Translations under genes and position numbers: made by a program | DNA from: Gluconobacter thailandicus F149-1 = NBRC 100600 | Lineage (GTDB): Bacteria; Pseudomonadota; Alphaproteobacteria; Acetobacterales; Acetobacteraceae | Direction: 5' to 3' | Length of the DNA stretch: 64,000 nt | Assembly (NCBI RefSeq): GCF_000964465.1 | Contig: NZ_BANH01000015.1 | Span: forward strand, 81,994 to 145,993 | The notes under the pieces: generated by a model | Told to the model about the DNA's origin: nothing | The model's input: only the letters and a program-made list of their open reading frames with translations | Database searches by the model: none | Shown here: positions 1 to 9,642 of the stretch, piece after piece | Layout: the number at the start of each line of letters is the position of its first letter | How positions within the stretch are numbered: position 1 is the stretch's first letter

Positions 1-42
1 AGCCCCTCGATTCCCAGCAGATGCCGGGGGACGGACGGCCGC

Positions 43-1446
43 TCAGGCACTGAGCACACTCGCAATACGGGCCAGAACCTCGTCACGGCCAAGAGCGGCC
101 AGCGTCAGGTCAATGCCTGGAGAGGTCGTGGAACCCGTCATGGCGGCACGTAGCGGCTGGGCCACGGAACCAAGTTTCAGCTCGTTCTTCTCGGCATAGG
201 CGCGAAGAGCACCGTCGATGGCTTCCGCCGTGAAGTCTGGCAGTGCGGCCAAGTCATGCCCAACACCTTCAAGAACCTTGCGGCCGTTCTCGTCCAGCAG
301 CTTCTCGGCTTTGGGCGTGAAGGTCAGGGGCAGGGTAAAGCCTGCGAAAGCGGCATTATCCGTTAGCTCGACCAACGTCTTGGCGCGTTCCTTGAGGCCG
401 GACATCATGGCCAAAACACGGGCACGCGTGCGGTCGTCGGCAACAACGCCTTCACGACCCTGCAGACGTTCCATGACGTCATTGGTCAGGCGATCATCGT
501 CCGCCTGACGCATCCAGACACCATTGAGATGCGCCAGCTTCACATAATCCATACGGGACGGGGAGCGACCGACGCCATCCAGATCGAACAGCTTGATCTG
601 CTCTTCACGGGACAGAACCTCGGCGTCTCCATGACCCCAGCCCAGACGCAGCAGGTAGTTGCACAGGGCTTCCGGCAGATACCCTTCCTCGCGGAAATCC
701 ACAACGGACTGTGCGCCATGACGCTTGGACAGCTTGGCGCCATCCGGGCCGTGAATCAGCGGCAGATGAGCAAACTGCGGCAGATCCCAGCCCATCGCGC
801 GATAGATCATGGCCTGACGGAACGTGTTCGTCAGATGGTCGTCACCGCGCATGACGTGGGTGATGTTCATGTCATGGTCGTCACAGACCACAGCGTGCAG
901 ATAGGTCGGCGTACCATCGGACCGCAGGATGATCAGATCATCCATTTCCACGTTGGCGACACGAACTTCGCCCTGCACCAGATCCTTGATGACCGTCTCG
1001 CCCTCACGTGGCGCTTTCAGGCGCACAACGTAAGGCGCACCTTCCGGCGCTTCGGACGGATCGCGATCACGCCAGGTGCCGTCGTAACGGGGCGGGCGCT
1101 TCTCGGCCATGGCCTTCTCGCGCATGGCGGTCAGCTCTTCCGGCGTGCAGTAGCACTTGTACGCCTGACCCTTGGCCAGCAGTTCCAGCGCCACTTCCGT
1201 ATGGCGATCCTGTCGGGCGGACTGGAAGACAGGCTCCTCATCCGCCGTGATCCCCATCCAGGCGAGACCATCAAAGATTACGTCCACTGCGCGTTGCGTG
1301 GAGCGCTCCTTGTCGGTGTCCTCGATCCGCAGGAGGAACTCGCCGCCATGGTGGCGGGCAAAGAGGAAATTGAACAGGGCAGCGCGGGCGTTGCCGACAT
1401 GCAGCAGGCCCGTGGGCGAGGGTGCAAAGCGCGTACGGATCGTCAT
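43..1446 (-). CDS. gltX: Glutamyl-tRNA synthetase
   Basis: Charges tRNA-Glu (and in many Alphaproteobacteria tRNA-Gln) with glutamate in the cytoplasm. The 467-residue protein opens with the class I signature APSPTGLLHVGNA, in which HVGN at residues 16-19 is the HIGH motif, and has KLSKR at about 238-242 as the KMSKS loop. The length is normal for bacterial GltX. The ATG start immediately precedes the conserved N-terminus, so no other start is needed. It is divergent from the cupin gene, with about 200 bp between them. Alphaproteobacteria often carry two GltX paralogues, and I cannot tell whether this one is discriminating or Gln-mischarging. Confidence 0.96.
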   Translation of the reverse strand: MTIRTRFAPSPTGLLHVGNARAALFNFLFARHHGGEFLLRIEDTDKERSTQRAVDVIFDGLAWMGITADEEPVFQSARQDRHTEVALELLAKGQAYKCYCTPEELTAMREKAMAEKRPPRYDGTWRDRDPSEAPEGAPYVVRLKAPREGETVIKDLVQGEVRVANVEMDDLIILRSDGTPTYLHAVVCDDHDMNITHVMRGDDHLTNTFRQAMIYRAMGWDLPQFAHLPLIHGPDGAKLSKRHGAQSVVDFREEGYLPEALCNYLLRLGWGHGDAEVLSREEQIKLFDLDGVGRSPSRMDYVKLAHLNGVWMRQADDDRLTNDVMERLQGREGVVADDRTRARVLAMMSGLKERAKTLVELTDNAAFAGFTLPLTFTPKAEKLLDENGRKVLEGVGHDLAALPDFTAEAIDGALRAYAEKNELKLGSVAQPLRAAMTGSTTSPGIDLTLAALGRDEVLARIASVLSA

Positions 1447-1647
1447 GCGGCTCTCATATCATGCTCGTGCGGGAGGGGCTATCCGCATCATCCAGGCATG
1501 ATTTGTGTCGTTCTTTTTCTGGGGCGTGCAAGTGAGTGTCACAAGGCTGTTACATACAGGGCGAGCCTGTTTTTCAAGCGGGTGTGATTTCCTGCACCGC
1601 TTGTGGGGTCCCTATCCTAAGAGCAGGATTTGCCACGGGGAACGAGC

Positions 1648-2235
1648 ATGGACAGGCGTGATTTCAATGTGATGCTGGCCGGTATGGGCCTGACGATGGG
1701 ACATGGCCGCATCCGCAAAGCCTCCGCCAGCACAGCGCGTGTTGAAGCCTTCACGCTTCACAGCAATGACTGGGTGCCCAATAATCCCCGTCTGCCCGTT
1801 ATCGTGTATCGTAACGCCCTGGAAGCCGGAGCGGGGCGTGAGAGCGTGTACGAGGATCTGTTCAACCAGAATGGCTGGCCATCCCGTTGGCGCAACGGCG
1901 TCTACGCCTTCCATCATTATCACAGCCGTGGTCATGAAGTTCTCGGTTTTTCCAATGGGTCAGCCCGACTCATGCTGGGCGGCCCCTCAGGCAGGACTGT
2001 GGACGTGCGGGGAGGGGACATCGCGCTTCTTCCGGCCGGGACAGGTCATTGCAATCTTGGTTCCGATGCCGATTTCACCGTGATCGGTGCGTATCCTCCT
2101 GAACAGGATTTCGACATTCTGCGTGCTGCACCCACGCCGGAACAGCTTGCACGTATCCAGTCCCTGCCATTCCCGATGACAGATCCCGTACAGGGTAAAG
2201 ATGGCGCACTCTCACGTGAGTGGCACCCTTCATGA
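1648..2235 (+). CDS. Tat-type cupin domain protein
   Basis: A 195-residue single-domain cupin of unknown substrate. The start is the ATG at 1648, because the protein then begins MDRRDF followed by a short hydrophobic stretch, which resembles a twin-arginine signal; a TTG at 1630 is also open. Cupin motif 1 is visible as a His-rich FHHYHSRGHEVLGF segment and motif 2 as LLPAGTGHCN, so a metal site is plausible. The stop overlaps the start of the next gene by four bases (ATGA), implying co-translation with the NADP-binding protein. Export is an inference from the RRDF motif. Function is unknown; YjlB-like cupins of this size are common. Confidence 0.8.
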   Translation: MDRRDFNVMLAGMGLTMGHGRIRKASASTARVEAFTLHSNDWVPNNPRLPVIVYRNALEAGAGRESVYEDLFNQNGWPSRWRNGVYAFHHYHSRGHEVLGFSNGSARLMLGGPSGRTVDVRGGDIALLPAGTGHCNLGSDADFTVIGAYPPEQDFDILRAAPTPEQLARIQSLPFPMTDPVQGKDGALSREWHPS

Positions 2236-2957
2236 GAAGCTTTCCTCTCCGAAGACGACCCTTCCTTGCCGCCGTTGCAGGGCTGGCTGCCGTTAGCGGA
2301 ACGGCGATGGCCGATTCGCCTCGTCCATTACCGAAAATCGGGATTATTGGCGCCGGTCAGGTCGGTCGTACACTGGCAACGCTCTGGGTGCAGGCGGGCT
2401 ATCAGGTCATGGTTTCTGCCCGGACGCTGGCGGATGCCACGACACTCGCCGCATCACTCGGGCCATTGGCCTCCGCAGGAACACCCGCGCAGGCGGCGGC
2501 TTTCGGCTCAATCGTCGTTCTGGCCGTCCCGTATGGAGTTATTCCTGCTCTGGGGCGCGATCTGAACAGAACACTGACGGACAAGGTCGTGATCGACGTG
2601 GCCAATCCTTACATCGCGCGTGATGGATGGATTGCGGATGTGGCTTTGCGGGACGGGGCAGGCGTTACAACGCAACGCTACTTTCCGTCAGCGCATATTG
2701 TTCGTGCTTTCAACTCCATCGACATGGTCTCGCTGCGTGCCGAAGCACACCGGCCGGACCCGAAACTGGCCGTCCCCCTCGCAGGGGATGACACGGCGGC
2801 GGTGTTGGAGGTCAAAGACCTTGTTTATGCTGCCGGGCTTGATCCTGTTGTAACGGGCGGTCTGGCCACAGCGAAGCTGTTCCAGCCGGGCAGCACAGGC
2901 TTTGAACTGGAACGCGATGCCGCAGGCCTGCGGAGCGCTCTGCACCTTCATCATTAA
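2232..2957 (+). CDS. NADP-binding Rossmann protein (F420-dependent NADP reductase-like)
   Basis: This resembles the NADPH-dependent F420 reductase family (NADP_oxidoreductase, coenzyme F420-dependent). After a leader with RRRPFL and a hydrophobic stretch ending near AMADSP there is a Rossmann fold with GIIGAGQVG, then a VLAVPYG beta strand and a VIDVANPY segment typical of the family. The ATG at 2232 is preferred over GTG 2220 because it overlaps the cupin stop as ATGA. The leader looks like a Tat signal, which is odd for an NADP enzyme and suggests export of a folded, cofactor-loaded protein. Acetobacteraceae are not known to make F420, so the real substrate is unknown. Confidence 0.8.
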   Translation: MRSFPLRRRPFLAAVAGLAAVSGTAMADSPRPLPKIGIIGAGQVGRTLATLWVQAGYQVMVSARTLADATTLAASLGPLASAGTPAQAAAFGSIVVLAVPYGVIPALGRDLNRTLTDKVVIDVANPYIARDGWIADVALRDGAGVTTQRYFPSAHIVRAFNSIDMVSLRAEAHRPDPKLAVPLAGDDTAAVLEVKDLVYAAGLDPVVTGGLATAKLFQPGSTGFELERDAAGLRSALHLHH

Positions 2958-3009
2958 AAGACGCTAAAACACGCGCGCCTGATGGACGAAAATCCGTTAC
3001 GGTCGCGCC

Positions 3010-5196
3010 GTGCCCAGTCCTGTTCACCCTGACGATCCCTTGTTGCCTGAGGAAGACACGTTTTTTCCCGTGCCGGAGGGGAGTCATCCGTCTGTATCCA
3101 GGCTAGAGCGGATCATGGCGGAACAGGGACGTCGGCTGTTTGGCTGGCTGCCGGTCGTTATGGCGCTGGGCGCACTTGTGTTTCTTACGCCACGCTTCAA
3201 TCTGCCGATTGGGCCTGCATTGATCTGCCTGCCAGGGGCGGGAGCGGCCGCATGGATTTTCCGAAACCGACCTCCTTTACGCTTTCAGGCGTTCCTCATG
3301 ATCGCGCTCGCCGGCGGCTATCTGGATGCCGCCTGGCAAACAGCCCGACAGCCCCCGATGCCCGCTCTTCCAACGCGTGCCACAGTCGTGACCGGACGCG
3401 TTCTTGCTGTTGAAACACTTCCGCCTCGTTTTGGTGAAGACGAAAGCGGACGCCGGATCGTACTGGCGCAGGCGACATTTGAAACACCAGTCGATGCTGG
3501 AATGGCGCCGTTGAGGCGAACACTTCGGCTGAAACTGCGCGACGATGATCCTGCGTCTCCTAAACCGGGCAGTCTCGTTCAGATCAGGGCCATGCTTCGT
3601 GCTCCGTCGCCACCCTCCTTTCCCGGAGGACGAGACCTTCAGCGGGAAGCATGGTTTTCCGGGGCCGCAGGAAGTGGTTACGCGGTCGGGATGCTGACCC
3701 CCCTGAACAGCCAGTCTTCGTCCCGCCTGGAGGCTCTGCGGGAAAACATTGCAGCCCGCATTGAAGCCACACTTCCCGGCCAGACGGGAGCCATTGCCGC
3801 CACCCTGCTCGCCGGAGAAACCGGCCGCATTGATGCTACGACCCGGCAGGATTTCTCCGCCTCGGGGCTGGCTCATCTTCTTGCTGTGGCGGGGTTGCAT
3901 CTGGGACTGGTCATGGCGGCCGTTGCAGTCTCCGTCCGTGCCCTTCTGACGGCATCCGAGCGTTTCGCTCTTTACTGGCCCTGTCGTGAGATTGCAGCCT
4001 TGGTGGGGCTGTCAGTGGGAAGTGGTTACGTCCTGCTGACAGGAGCACATCTTCCCAGCGTTCGGGCGCTGGGTATGGCGGTTCTGGTGACACTGGCTCT
4101 GCTGACGGGACGGCGCGTTCTCTCCATGCGGTCTCTGGCCATCATTGCATTGGCTATCCTGCTTGTTTCGCCGGTTGCCGTTCTGGATGTGTCGTTTCAG
4201 ATGTCCTTCGCTGCCGTGATGGGTCTGATCGCGGGATATGAAGCCCTGCGTGAACCCCTCACGAAACTAAGGGGCGAGGGGGGAACGGGGCGTGTCATCC
4301 TGTCGCACCTGACTGCTCTGTCCCTGACAAGTCTGCTCGCAGGGCTGGCAACCTTACCAGTCAGCATGGCCCATTTTGGGGCATTCCAGCCGTGGTTTGT
4401 TCTGGCCAACCTGCTCGCCGTCCCGCTGGCGGCCGTCTGGATCATGCCTGCCGGGCTGATGTCCCTGCTGCTCATGCCGATTCATGCGTCTGCTGTCCCA
4501 CTGATGATCATGGGGTGGGGCATCCGGATCGTTCAGATCATCGCCAGAACTGTCGCTGCGTTTCCGTTGGCTCATGAGCCTGTACCGCACATGCCAGGAT
4601 GGGGGCTAATCATCGTTCTTTTGGGGCTGTGCCTGCTCTGCCTGTGGAAAGGACGCGCGCGCCTTGCCGGGCTTATGCCAATCTTGGTGGGGCTACTTTC
4701 GATCTGGTTGGTTCCACGCCCTGATATTCTGGTGTCACCTGATGCTGGCCTGATCGCTGTTCGGGCAGAAGGCGTCCTGCAAGTCGGTCCCTACAGTAGT
4801 CTGGAGCGTCTGACCCTTCAGGACTGGCAGCAGGCATTGGCGCTTCCTGTCGGGATTTTGCCGCCAGACTGTCTGAAGGGCCTGTGCCGTGTGACCGTCA
4901 AAGGACAGACGGTTCTTCTGCGGGCCAAGGATACGTCCGACGGAACCATTCCACCTTCGGCGCAGGACTGTCAGGGTGTGAGTCTGTTCATCAGTGCATC
5001 GCCCGCCCGAAATGCCTGCCCGGGCGTACCGTTTGTTGACCGTTTCTCGGTCTGGAGGAATGGCGCGTATGCCGTGTATCTCCGCCATGGCGCGCCTGTC
5101 CTGCTCTCGGATCGAAGCTGGCGGGGAGATCGTCCCTGGGTTCCGGCCATTGGCTCGCATGGAATGCCCAACCTGCCACTGGCTCAGGCGGAATAA
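3010..5196 (+). CDS. comEC: ComEC/Rec2 family DNA-uptake channel protein
   Basis: Predicted inner-membrane channel for single-stranded DNA during transformation. The 728-residue product has an N-terminal pair of membrane segments, a soluble DUF4131/OB-like region (about 110-230), then the Competence domain starting with a GAIAATLLAGETGRID segment and FSASGLAHLLAVAGLHLGL, followed by many membrane helices to about residue 570. The start is GTG at 3010. The C-terminal 150 residues show no HxHxDH metallo-beta-lactamase motif, so the nuclease-like domain of long ComEC proteins seems absent or degenerate. It converges on nth with an 8-bp gap. No other competence genes are in the window. Confidence 0.9.
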   Translation: MPSPVHPDDPLLPEEDTFFPVPEGSHPSVSRLERIMAEQGRRLFGWLPVVMALGALVFLTPRFNLPIGPALICLPGAGAAAWIFRNRPPLRFQAFLMIALAGGYLDAAWQTARQPPMPALPTRATVVTGRVLAVETLPPRFGEDESGRRIVLAQATFETPVDAGMAPLRRTLRLKLRDDDPASPKPGSLVQIRAMLRAPSPPSFPGGRDLQREAWFSGAAGSGYAVGMLTPLNSQSSSRLEALRENIAARIEATLPGQTGAIAATLLAGETGRIDATTRQDFSASGLAHLLAVAGLHLGLVMAAVAVSVRALLTASERFALYWPCREIAALVGLSVGSGYVLLTGAHLPSVRALGMAVLVTLALLTGRRVLSMRSLAIIALAILLVSPVAVLDVSFQMSFAAVMGLIAGYEALREPLTKLRGEGGTGRVILSHLTALSLTSLLAGLATLPVSMAHFGAFQPWFVLANLLAVPLAAVWIMPAGLMSLLLMPIHASAVPLMIMGWGIRIVQIIARTVAAFPLAHEPVPHMPGWGLIIVLLGLCLLCLWKGRARLAGLMPILVGLLSIWLVPRPDILVSPDAGLIAVRAEGVLQVGPYSSLERLTLQDWQQALALPVGILPPDCLKGLCRVTVKGQTVLLRAKDTSDGTIPPSAQDCQGVSLFISASPARNACPGVPFVDRFSVWRNGAYAVYLRHGAPVLLSDRSWRGDRPWVPAIGSHGMPNLPLAQAE

Positions 5197-5203
5197 GTTC
5201 GGA

Positions 5204-5884
5204 TCAGGCGGCTTCTTTGGTCCGTGGTGGTGTGAGGCGTTTGTCTGGATACAGGCACCATTGCGTTGCCGGACAGCGCCAGCATTCAGGCGCACGGGCC
5301 TTGCAGACATAACGCCCATGCAGAATCAGCCAGTGATGAGCCGGTCGCAGCATATCCTTGGGAATACGCGCGACCAGACCATCCTCCACCTGCCGGGTCG
5401 TTTTTCCCGGAGCCAGCCCGGTCCGGTTCCCGATGCGAAAAATATGCGTATCAACGGCCATGGTATCGGCCCCGAACGCAACATTCATCACTACATTGGC
5501 CGTCTTTCGCCCCACACCCGCCAATGCCTCAAGAGACTTGCGATCGGCAGGAACTTCCCCGTCATGTCGCTCCAGAAGCTGCTCGCACAGCAGGGCCACA
5601 TTATGCGCCTTCGCGCGCCATAAGCCGATCGTCTTGATGTATTGCGCGATCCCGGCTTCCCCGAGCTCCGCCATGCTTTTCGGATCGGGCGCATGTTCAA
5701 ACAGCCCCTTGGTTGCCTTATTGACGGACTTGTCCGTTGCCTGAGCAGACAGCACCACGCTCACCAGAAGCTCGAACGTATTGCGGAAGATCAGCTCACT
5801 TTCCGCACCCGGGTTGGCTTCGGCCAGAGCGGTGATGAAAGCCTTGGCCGCGGCCTTGCTCATGGGTCTGGGGGCGTCTGTCAT
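5204..5884 (-). CDS. nth: Endonuclease III (DNA glycosylase/AP lyase)
   Basis: Removes oxidised pyrimidines from DNA and cleaves the resulting AP site. The helix-hairpin-helix LAGVGRKTANVVM contains the catalytic Lys, and the catalytic Asp lies 18 residues later in VDTHIFR, exactly the Escherichia coli spacing. The 4Fe-4S cluster cysteines are present at the C-terminus with the usual C-x6-C-x2-C-x5-C spacing. The ATG at 5884 (MTDAPRP) gives about 226 residues and is preferred over an upstream in-frame extension of 21 unrelated residues. The gene is convergent with comEC and divergent from the ABC transporter. Confidence 0.95.
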   Translation of the reverse strand: MTDAPRPMSKAAAKAFITALAEANPGAESELIFRNTFELLVSVVLSAQATDKSVNKATKGLFEHAPDPKSMAELGEAGIAQYIKTIGLWRAKAHNVALLCEQLLERHDGEVPADRKSLEALAGVGRKTANVVMNVAFGADTMAVDTHIFRIGNRTGLAPGKTTRQVEDGLVARIPKDMLRPAHHWLILHGRYVCKARAPECWRCPATQWCLYPDKRLTPPRTKEAA

Positions 5885-6005
5885 GGCTGAAACTCCGCGC
5901 GGGCTGTTGCGTCTGATCCGGACTGTCCGGCAAGATACGCCAAACATCTGAAAATTTCATGCCATCAGGCCGTTGTCCTTGAGGGACGAGACGGCGGAGC
6001 TCTTC

Positions 6006-7844
6006 GTGTCCGATACTTCTACGCACCTTACCGGCCAGAAACAGGAAGGCCGGAAAATTGACGTTTCCTTTACAGAAGTCCTGTCCTTTGTCTGCCGCCG
6101 CTGGCTGGCGCATCCGGCCTTGCTGGCCTGGACACTGTCCGGTGTGGCGCTCGCTACACTGGCCGATGTTGTCACACCGATTCTGGCGGGTCGCCTCGTC
6201 TCGGATATTTCCAAACACGCTGCCGGGCCGACCATTCCCAAAACCGATGAGCTTCTGAGCCTGCGCAACGATGCCTTCCTGATGGTGGGTGGCTTAATCG
6301 CTTTGGGCCTGATCGGCCTATATGGGCGTCGCTCCTCTTTCGTCGGTATTTCGCACCTCACGCTTGCGATCATGCACAAGGTGCTCAATCAGGCCTTCGA
6401 GCGGGTGCAGCGGTTCTCCACAGACTGGCACGCCAACACCTTTGCCGGTTCAACAGTGCGTCGGCTGACCCGTGGCATGTGGGCGATTGATACGCTGGAC
6501 GACACGCTTCTGCTGATGATCGGCCCGGAAGTCATGGTTCTCGGCGGTACAACGGCCGTTCTCATGTTCCGCTCGCCTCTCATGGGCTCCGTTCTGGCGG
6601 TGTCCGTCGTTCTGTTCGCATGGCTCTCTATTACCCTGACGCTCCGTTACGTTGCGCCCAGTGCCCGGGCTTCGAACGAATGGGACACCAAGATGGGGGC
6701 TTCCATTGCGGATTCCGTAACCTGTAATCCGGTCGTCAAAGCCTTCGGTGCGGAACTGCGCGAAGAGAAGCGGCTGGATACCATCGTTCAGGGCTGGCGG
6801 GAGCGCACGCTCCGCACATGGCTGAGAGGAACCAACAGCGCGAACATTCAGGCGCTGGCGTCTCTCGTGATGCGGATGCTCATGATCGGTCTGGCCGTCA
6901 TGCTCTGGTGGCAGGGCAAGGCCGGTCCGGGTGATGTGGCCTATGTGCTGACCATGATGTTCCTCGTGCAGGGCTATCTGCGTGATCTGGGGCAGCAGGT
7001 CAGTCAGGTGCAGCGTTCCGTCAACGAGATGGAAGAACTGATTGCCATTTTCCGGCGTGATTCCGCCATTCAGGACGCGCCCGATGCGGAAAAGGCCCGG
7101 TTCACACAGGGTGAGATCCACTTCGAACACGTCACCTTCCAGTATCCGGGGCAGGAAAAGCCGCTTTATCAGGATCTCAACATTGATATTGCACCTGGCT
7201 CACGCGTGGCCCTTGTCGGGCCCAGCGGATCAGGCAAGACCACTCTGACCAAACTCCTTCAGCGCCTGTATGACGTGAACAGCGGGCGCATCACGGTGGA
7301 TGGGCAGGATATTGCACAGGTCACGCAGTCTTCCCTGCGGTCTCACATCGCCATCGTGCCGCAGGAGCCGGTCCTGTTTCACCGAACGCTCGCAGAAAAT
7401 ATTGCCTATGCCCGGCCCGGCGCGTCTCTGGAGGAGATCAAGGAAGCAGCCCGTCAGGCCAATGCGGCGGCTTTCATTGAACGTTTGCCGGAAGGCTACA
7501 ATACGATGGTCGGTGAGCGCGGCGTGAAGCTATCTGGCGGTGAACGTCAGCGCGTCGCCATCGCCCGTGCGTTCCTCGCTGATGCGCCGATCCTGATTTT
7601 CGATGAAGCGACCTCCAGCCTTGATTCGGAATCGGAATCTCTCGTGCAGGAGGCCATGCGCCGCCTCATGAAGAACCGGACCGTCATCGTCGTGGCGCAT
7701 CGTCTTTCAACCGTCATGGAACTGGACCGGATCCTGGTGTTCAGCCGTGGCGAACTGAAGGAAGACGGCACCCATGCCGAACTCGTGGCAAAAGACGGGG
7801 GCATTTATCGCCGCCTGTTCGAGCTTCAGTCGCTCGAAGGCTGA
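6006..7844 (+). CDS. ABC exporter, fused permease and ATPase
   Basis: A half-transporter with six predicted membrane segments in the first 330 residues and a C-terminal nucleotide-binding domain. Visible ATPase motifs are Walker A GPSGSGKTT, signature LSGGERQRVAIARAF, Walker B ILIFDEATSSLD and the switch histidine in VVAHRLSTV. It resembles the MsbA/lipid-drug exporter group, but the substrate is not readable. The start is uncertain: GTG 6006 has a GGAG six bases upstream, whereas TTG 5973 is the longest open start. It is probably monocistronic; about 100 bp separate it from the amidohydrolase gene. Confidence 0.9.
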   Translation: MSDTSTHLTGQKQEGRKIDVSFTEVLSFVCRRWLAHPALLAWTLSGVALATLADVVTPILAGRLVSDISKHAAGPTIPKTDELLSLRNDAFLMVGGLIALGLIGLYGRRSSFVGISHLTLAIMHKVLNQAFERVQRFSTDWHANTFAGSTVRRLTRGMWAIDTLDDTLLLMIGPEVMVLGGTTAVLMFRSPLMGSVLAVSVVLFAWLSITLTLRYVAPSARASNEWDTKMGASIADSVTCNPVVKAFGAELREEKRLDTIVQGWRERTLRTWLRGTNSANIQALASLVMRMLMIGLAVMLWWQGKAGPGDVAYVLTMMFLVQGYLRDLGQQVSQVQRSVNEMEELIAIFRRDSAIQDAPDAEKARFTQGEIHFEHVTFQYPGQEKPLYQDLNIDIAPGSRVALVGPSGSGKTTLTKLLQRLYDVNSGRITVDGQDIAQVTQSSLRSHIAIVPQEPVLFHRTLAENIAYARPGASLEEIKEAARQANAAAFIERLPEGYNTMVGERGVKLSGGERQRVAIARAFLADAPILIFDEATSSLDSESESLVQEAMRRLMKNRTVIVVAHRLSTVMELDRILVFSRGELKEDGTHAELVAKDGGIYRRLFELQSLEG

Positions 7845-7948
7845 AGTTCCGCTCCCGTCTACGCCCTCACATCTCCGAGAGTGTCAGCGTCTTTCTTGCA
7901 TGACAGAACGTTTCCCCTCAGCCTGACTGCTGCTGAGGGAAATACGTC

Positions 7949-9331
7949 ATGACACTTCGTTCCGTCTTTGCCGGACTGCTTCTGGCCACGCCCGCCACAT
8001 TTCTGGCGCTCCCGGCACAGGCCGAACCCGTGGCCTTCGATCATGCCCGTCTGATTGACGGAACGGGCGATCCAGTCCGGGAGAACGTCACGGTCGTCAT
8101 TAATGACGGGCGGATCGTGTCCGTCGGCATTCCGGCTCCGGCTGAAGCAGAGCATGTCGATCTGAGTGGCAAAACGCTTCTGCCCGCCCTCATCAGCGAT
8201 CACAGTCATGTCGGAATCATCAAAGGAACATCCGGGGGTAGTGATAACTATACCCGTGATAACATTCTCGCAGCCCTGAAACAGTACAGCGATTATGGTG
8301 TCCTGACCGTGACGTCCCTGGGCCTGAACCGTTCCCCTCTCTTTGACGATCTACGGAAGGAGCAGCACGCAGGAAAAAATCCTGGCGCTGACCTGTTCGG
8401 CGTGGATCAGGGAATTGGCGTTCCGGATGGCGCGCCTCCCGCCGCCATGGTCAAAGGTCTCGGGCCCGATCAGGTCTATCGCCCTTCGACCCCGCAGGAG
8501 GCCCGTCAGGACGTGGACCGTATGATCGCGGAACATACGGATCTGGTGAAGCTGTGGGTGGATGATTTCCGGAACGGCGTCCCGAATGGCAAGACCCTTC
8601 CCAAAATGTCGCCAGATATCTATCGCGCGGTCATTGATGAGGCCCATGAGCACAACACCCGTGTGGCTGTGCATATCCATGATCTCGATATCGCCAAAGC
8701 CGTTGTTGATGCTGGGGCTAATATCCTGGCGCATGGCGTACGGGACCAGTCGGTCGATCAGGCGCTTATAACGGCCATGAAAGCGCGGGGTGTCTGGTAC
8801 ATCGCGACACTGGATCTGGATGAAGCGAACTATCTTTTCGCCGAGCACCCCGATCTGCTCAATGTCCCCTTTGTTGCCGCTGCGATTGATCCGGTTCTCA
8901 GGGCTCAACTCTCCAATGTCGAGTGGCGTCAGAAAACGGTGGCCAACCCTTTGACGGCAGCGTCCCACAAGGCTGTTGCCATGAACCAGAAGAACCTGCT
9001 TGCTCTTTACCGGGCTGGCGTGAAAATCGGTTTCGGTACGGATTCCGGGGCTGCTCCCACGCGCCTTCCCGGGTTTGCCGAGCACCGTGAACTGGCCCTG
9101 ACCGTCGAAGCCGGTCTGACCCCTCTTGAGGCCATTCATCTGGCCACGGGGAATGCAGCAGACCTTCTGGAACTGGATGATCGCGGCGTCATACAGCCTG
9201 GTCGTCGTGCGGATATGCTGGTCGTCCGGGGAGCGCCGGATCAGACCATCGCTGACATTGATCAGGTGGATCAGGTCTGGCAACGTGGTGTTTTGGTAAG
9301 TCACGGACCCGTGCTGCACTCTGATAACTAA
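7949..9331 (+). CDS. Secreted amidohydrolase family protein
   Basis: A 460-residue metal-dependent hydrolase of the imidazolonepropionase/prolidase-like amidohydrolase superfamily. It has a clear Sec signal peptide (about residues 1-26, ending AQA-EP), an N-terminal small beta domain, then SDHSHVG supplying the paired His ligands, HIHDLDIAKAV and ILAHGV in the barrel, GTDSG near the end of the barrel, and the usual LATGNAADLL...G..ADM C-terminal signature. It is probably periplasmic. The substrate is unknown; relatives act on cyclic amides, dipeptides or amino-acid derivatives. It stands alone, followed by a 311-bp gap. Confidence 0.88.
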   Translation: MTLRSVFAGLLLATPATFLALPAQAEPVAFDHARLIDGTGDPVRENVTVVINDGRIVSVGIPAPAEAEHVDLSGKTLLPALISDHSHVGIIKGTSGGSDNYTRDNILAALKQYSDYGVLTVTSLGLNRSPLFDDLRKEQHAGKNPGADLFGVDQGIGVPDGAPPAAMVKGLGPDQVYRPSTPQEARQDVDRMIAEHTDLVKLWVDDFRNGVPNGKTLPKMSPDIYRAVIDEAHEHNTRVAVHIHDLDIAKAVVDAGANILAHGVRDQSVDQALITAMKARGVWYIATLDLDEANYLFAEHPDLLNVPFVAAAIDPVLRAQLSNVEWRQKTVANPLTAASHKAVAMNQKNLLALYRAGVKIGFGTDSGAAPTRLPGFAEHRELALTVEAGLTPLEAIHLATGNAADLLELDDRGVIQPGRRADMLVVRGAPDQTIADIDQVDQVWQRGVLVSHGPVLHSDN

Positions 9332-9642
9332 TCGGGTCGTTCCATGATGTCATTAATCTGCGAAGCATCGGATGTTCTGCGTATTATCAGAAATCACGAT
9401 CAGGCAGAAAAAATCATGAATTTTCGATAAGTATCGTTATAAAGTCGTCTTTCCCGATAGCGCTGTTCTGCCTATATCTGTTGCGGCTGCTTCCGCTGTG
9501 GGAGCAGCGTATTTCTGGCGGAATAGGCAAGAGGCGAAAACTGGCTGAAATTTATGGCCTTTTCTTTGGAAAGTCTTGCCTCTCGCCTGCAACAGAACTG
9601 TCACCGGTCTGAGAATTGCGCACTCGACCGCAGGAAAAAGCC
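9332..9642. other. Intergenic region, no convincing gene
   Basis: This 311-bp stretch contains an 8-bp inverted repeat (AGGCAAGA at 9525-9532, TCTTGCCT at 9574-9581) and an open frame ending at 9548 that would encode a short hydrophobic helix followed by WRNRQ. That frame has no ATG, GTG or TTG at a sensible position, so I do not call it a gene. No promoter or terminator is clear. Confidence 0.5.

Noticed and set aside
529..1587. A 352-residue plus-strand frame opposite gltX
   Set aside because: gltX carries the HIGH and KMSKS motifs on the other strand; this frame looks like its shadow.
8351..9319. A 322-residue minus-strand frame opposite the amidohydrolase
   Set aside because: The plus-strand protein has a signal peptide and clear metal motifs; the antisense frame has none.
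9420..9548. Short frame encoding a hydrophobic helix followed by WRNRQ
   Set aside because: No usable start codon or ribosome site; may be the remnant of a small membrane protein, but the evidence is too thin.
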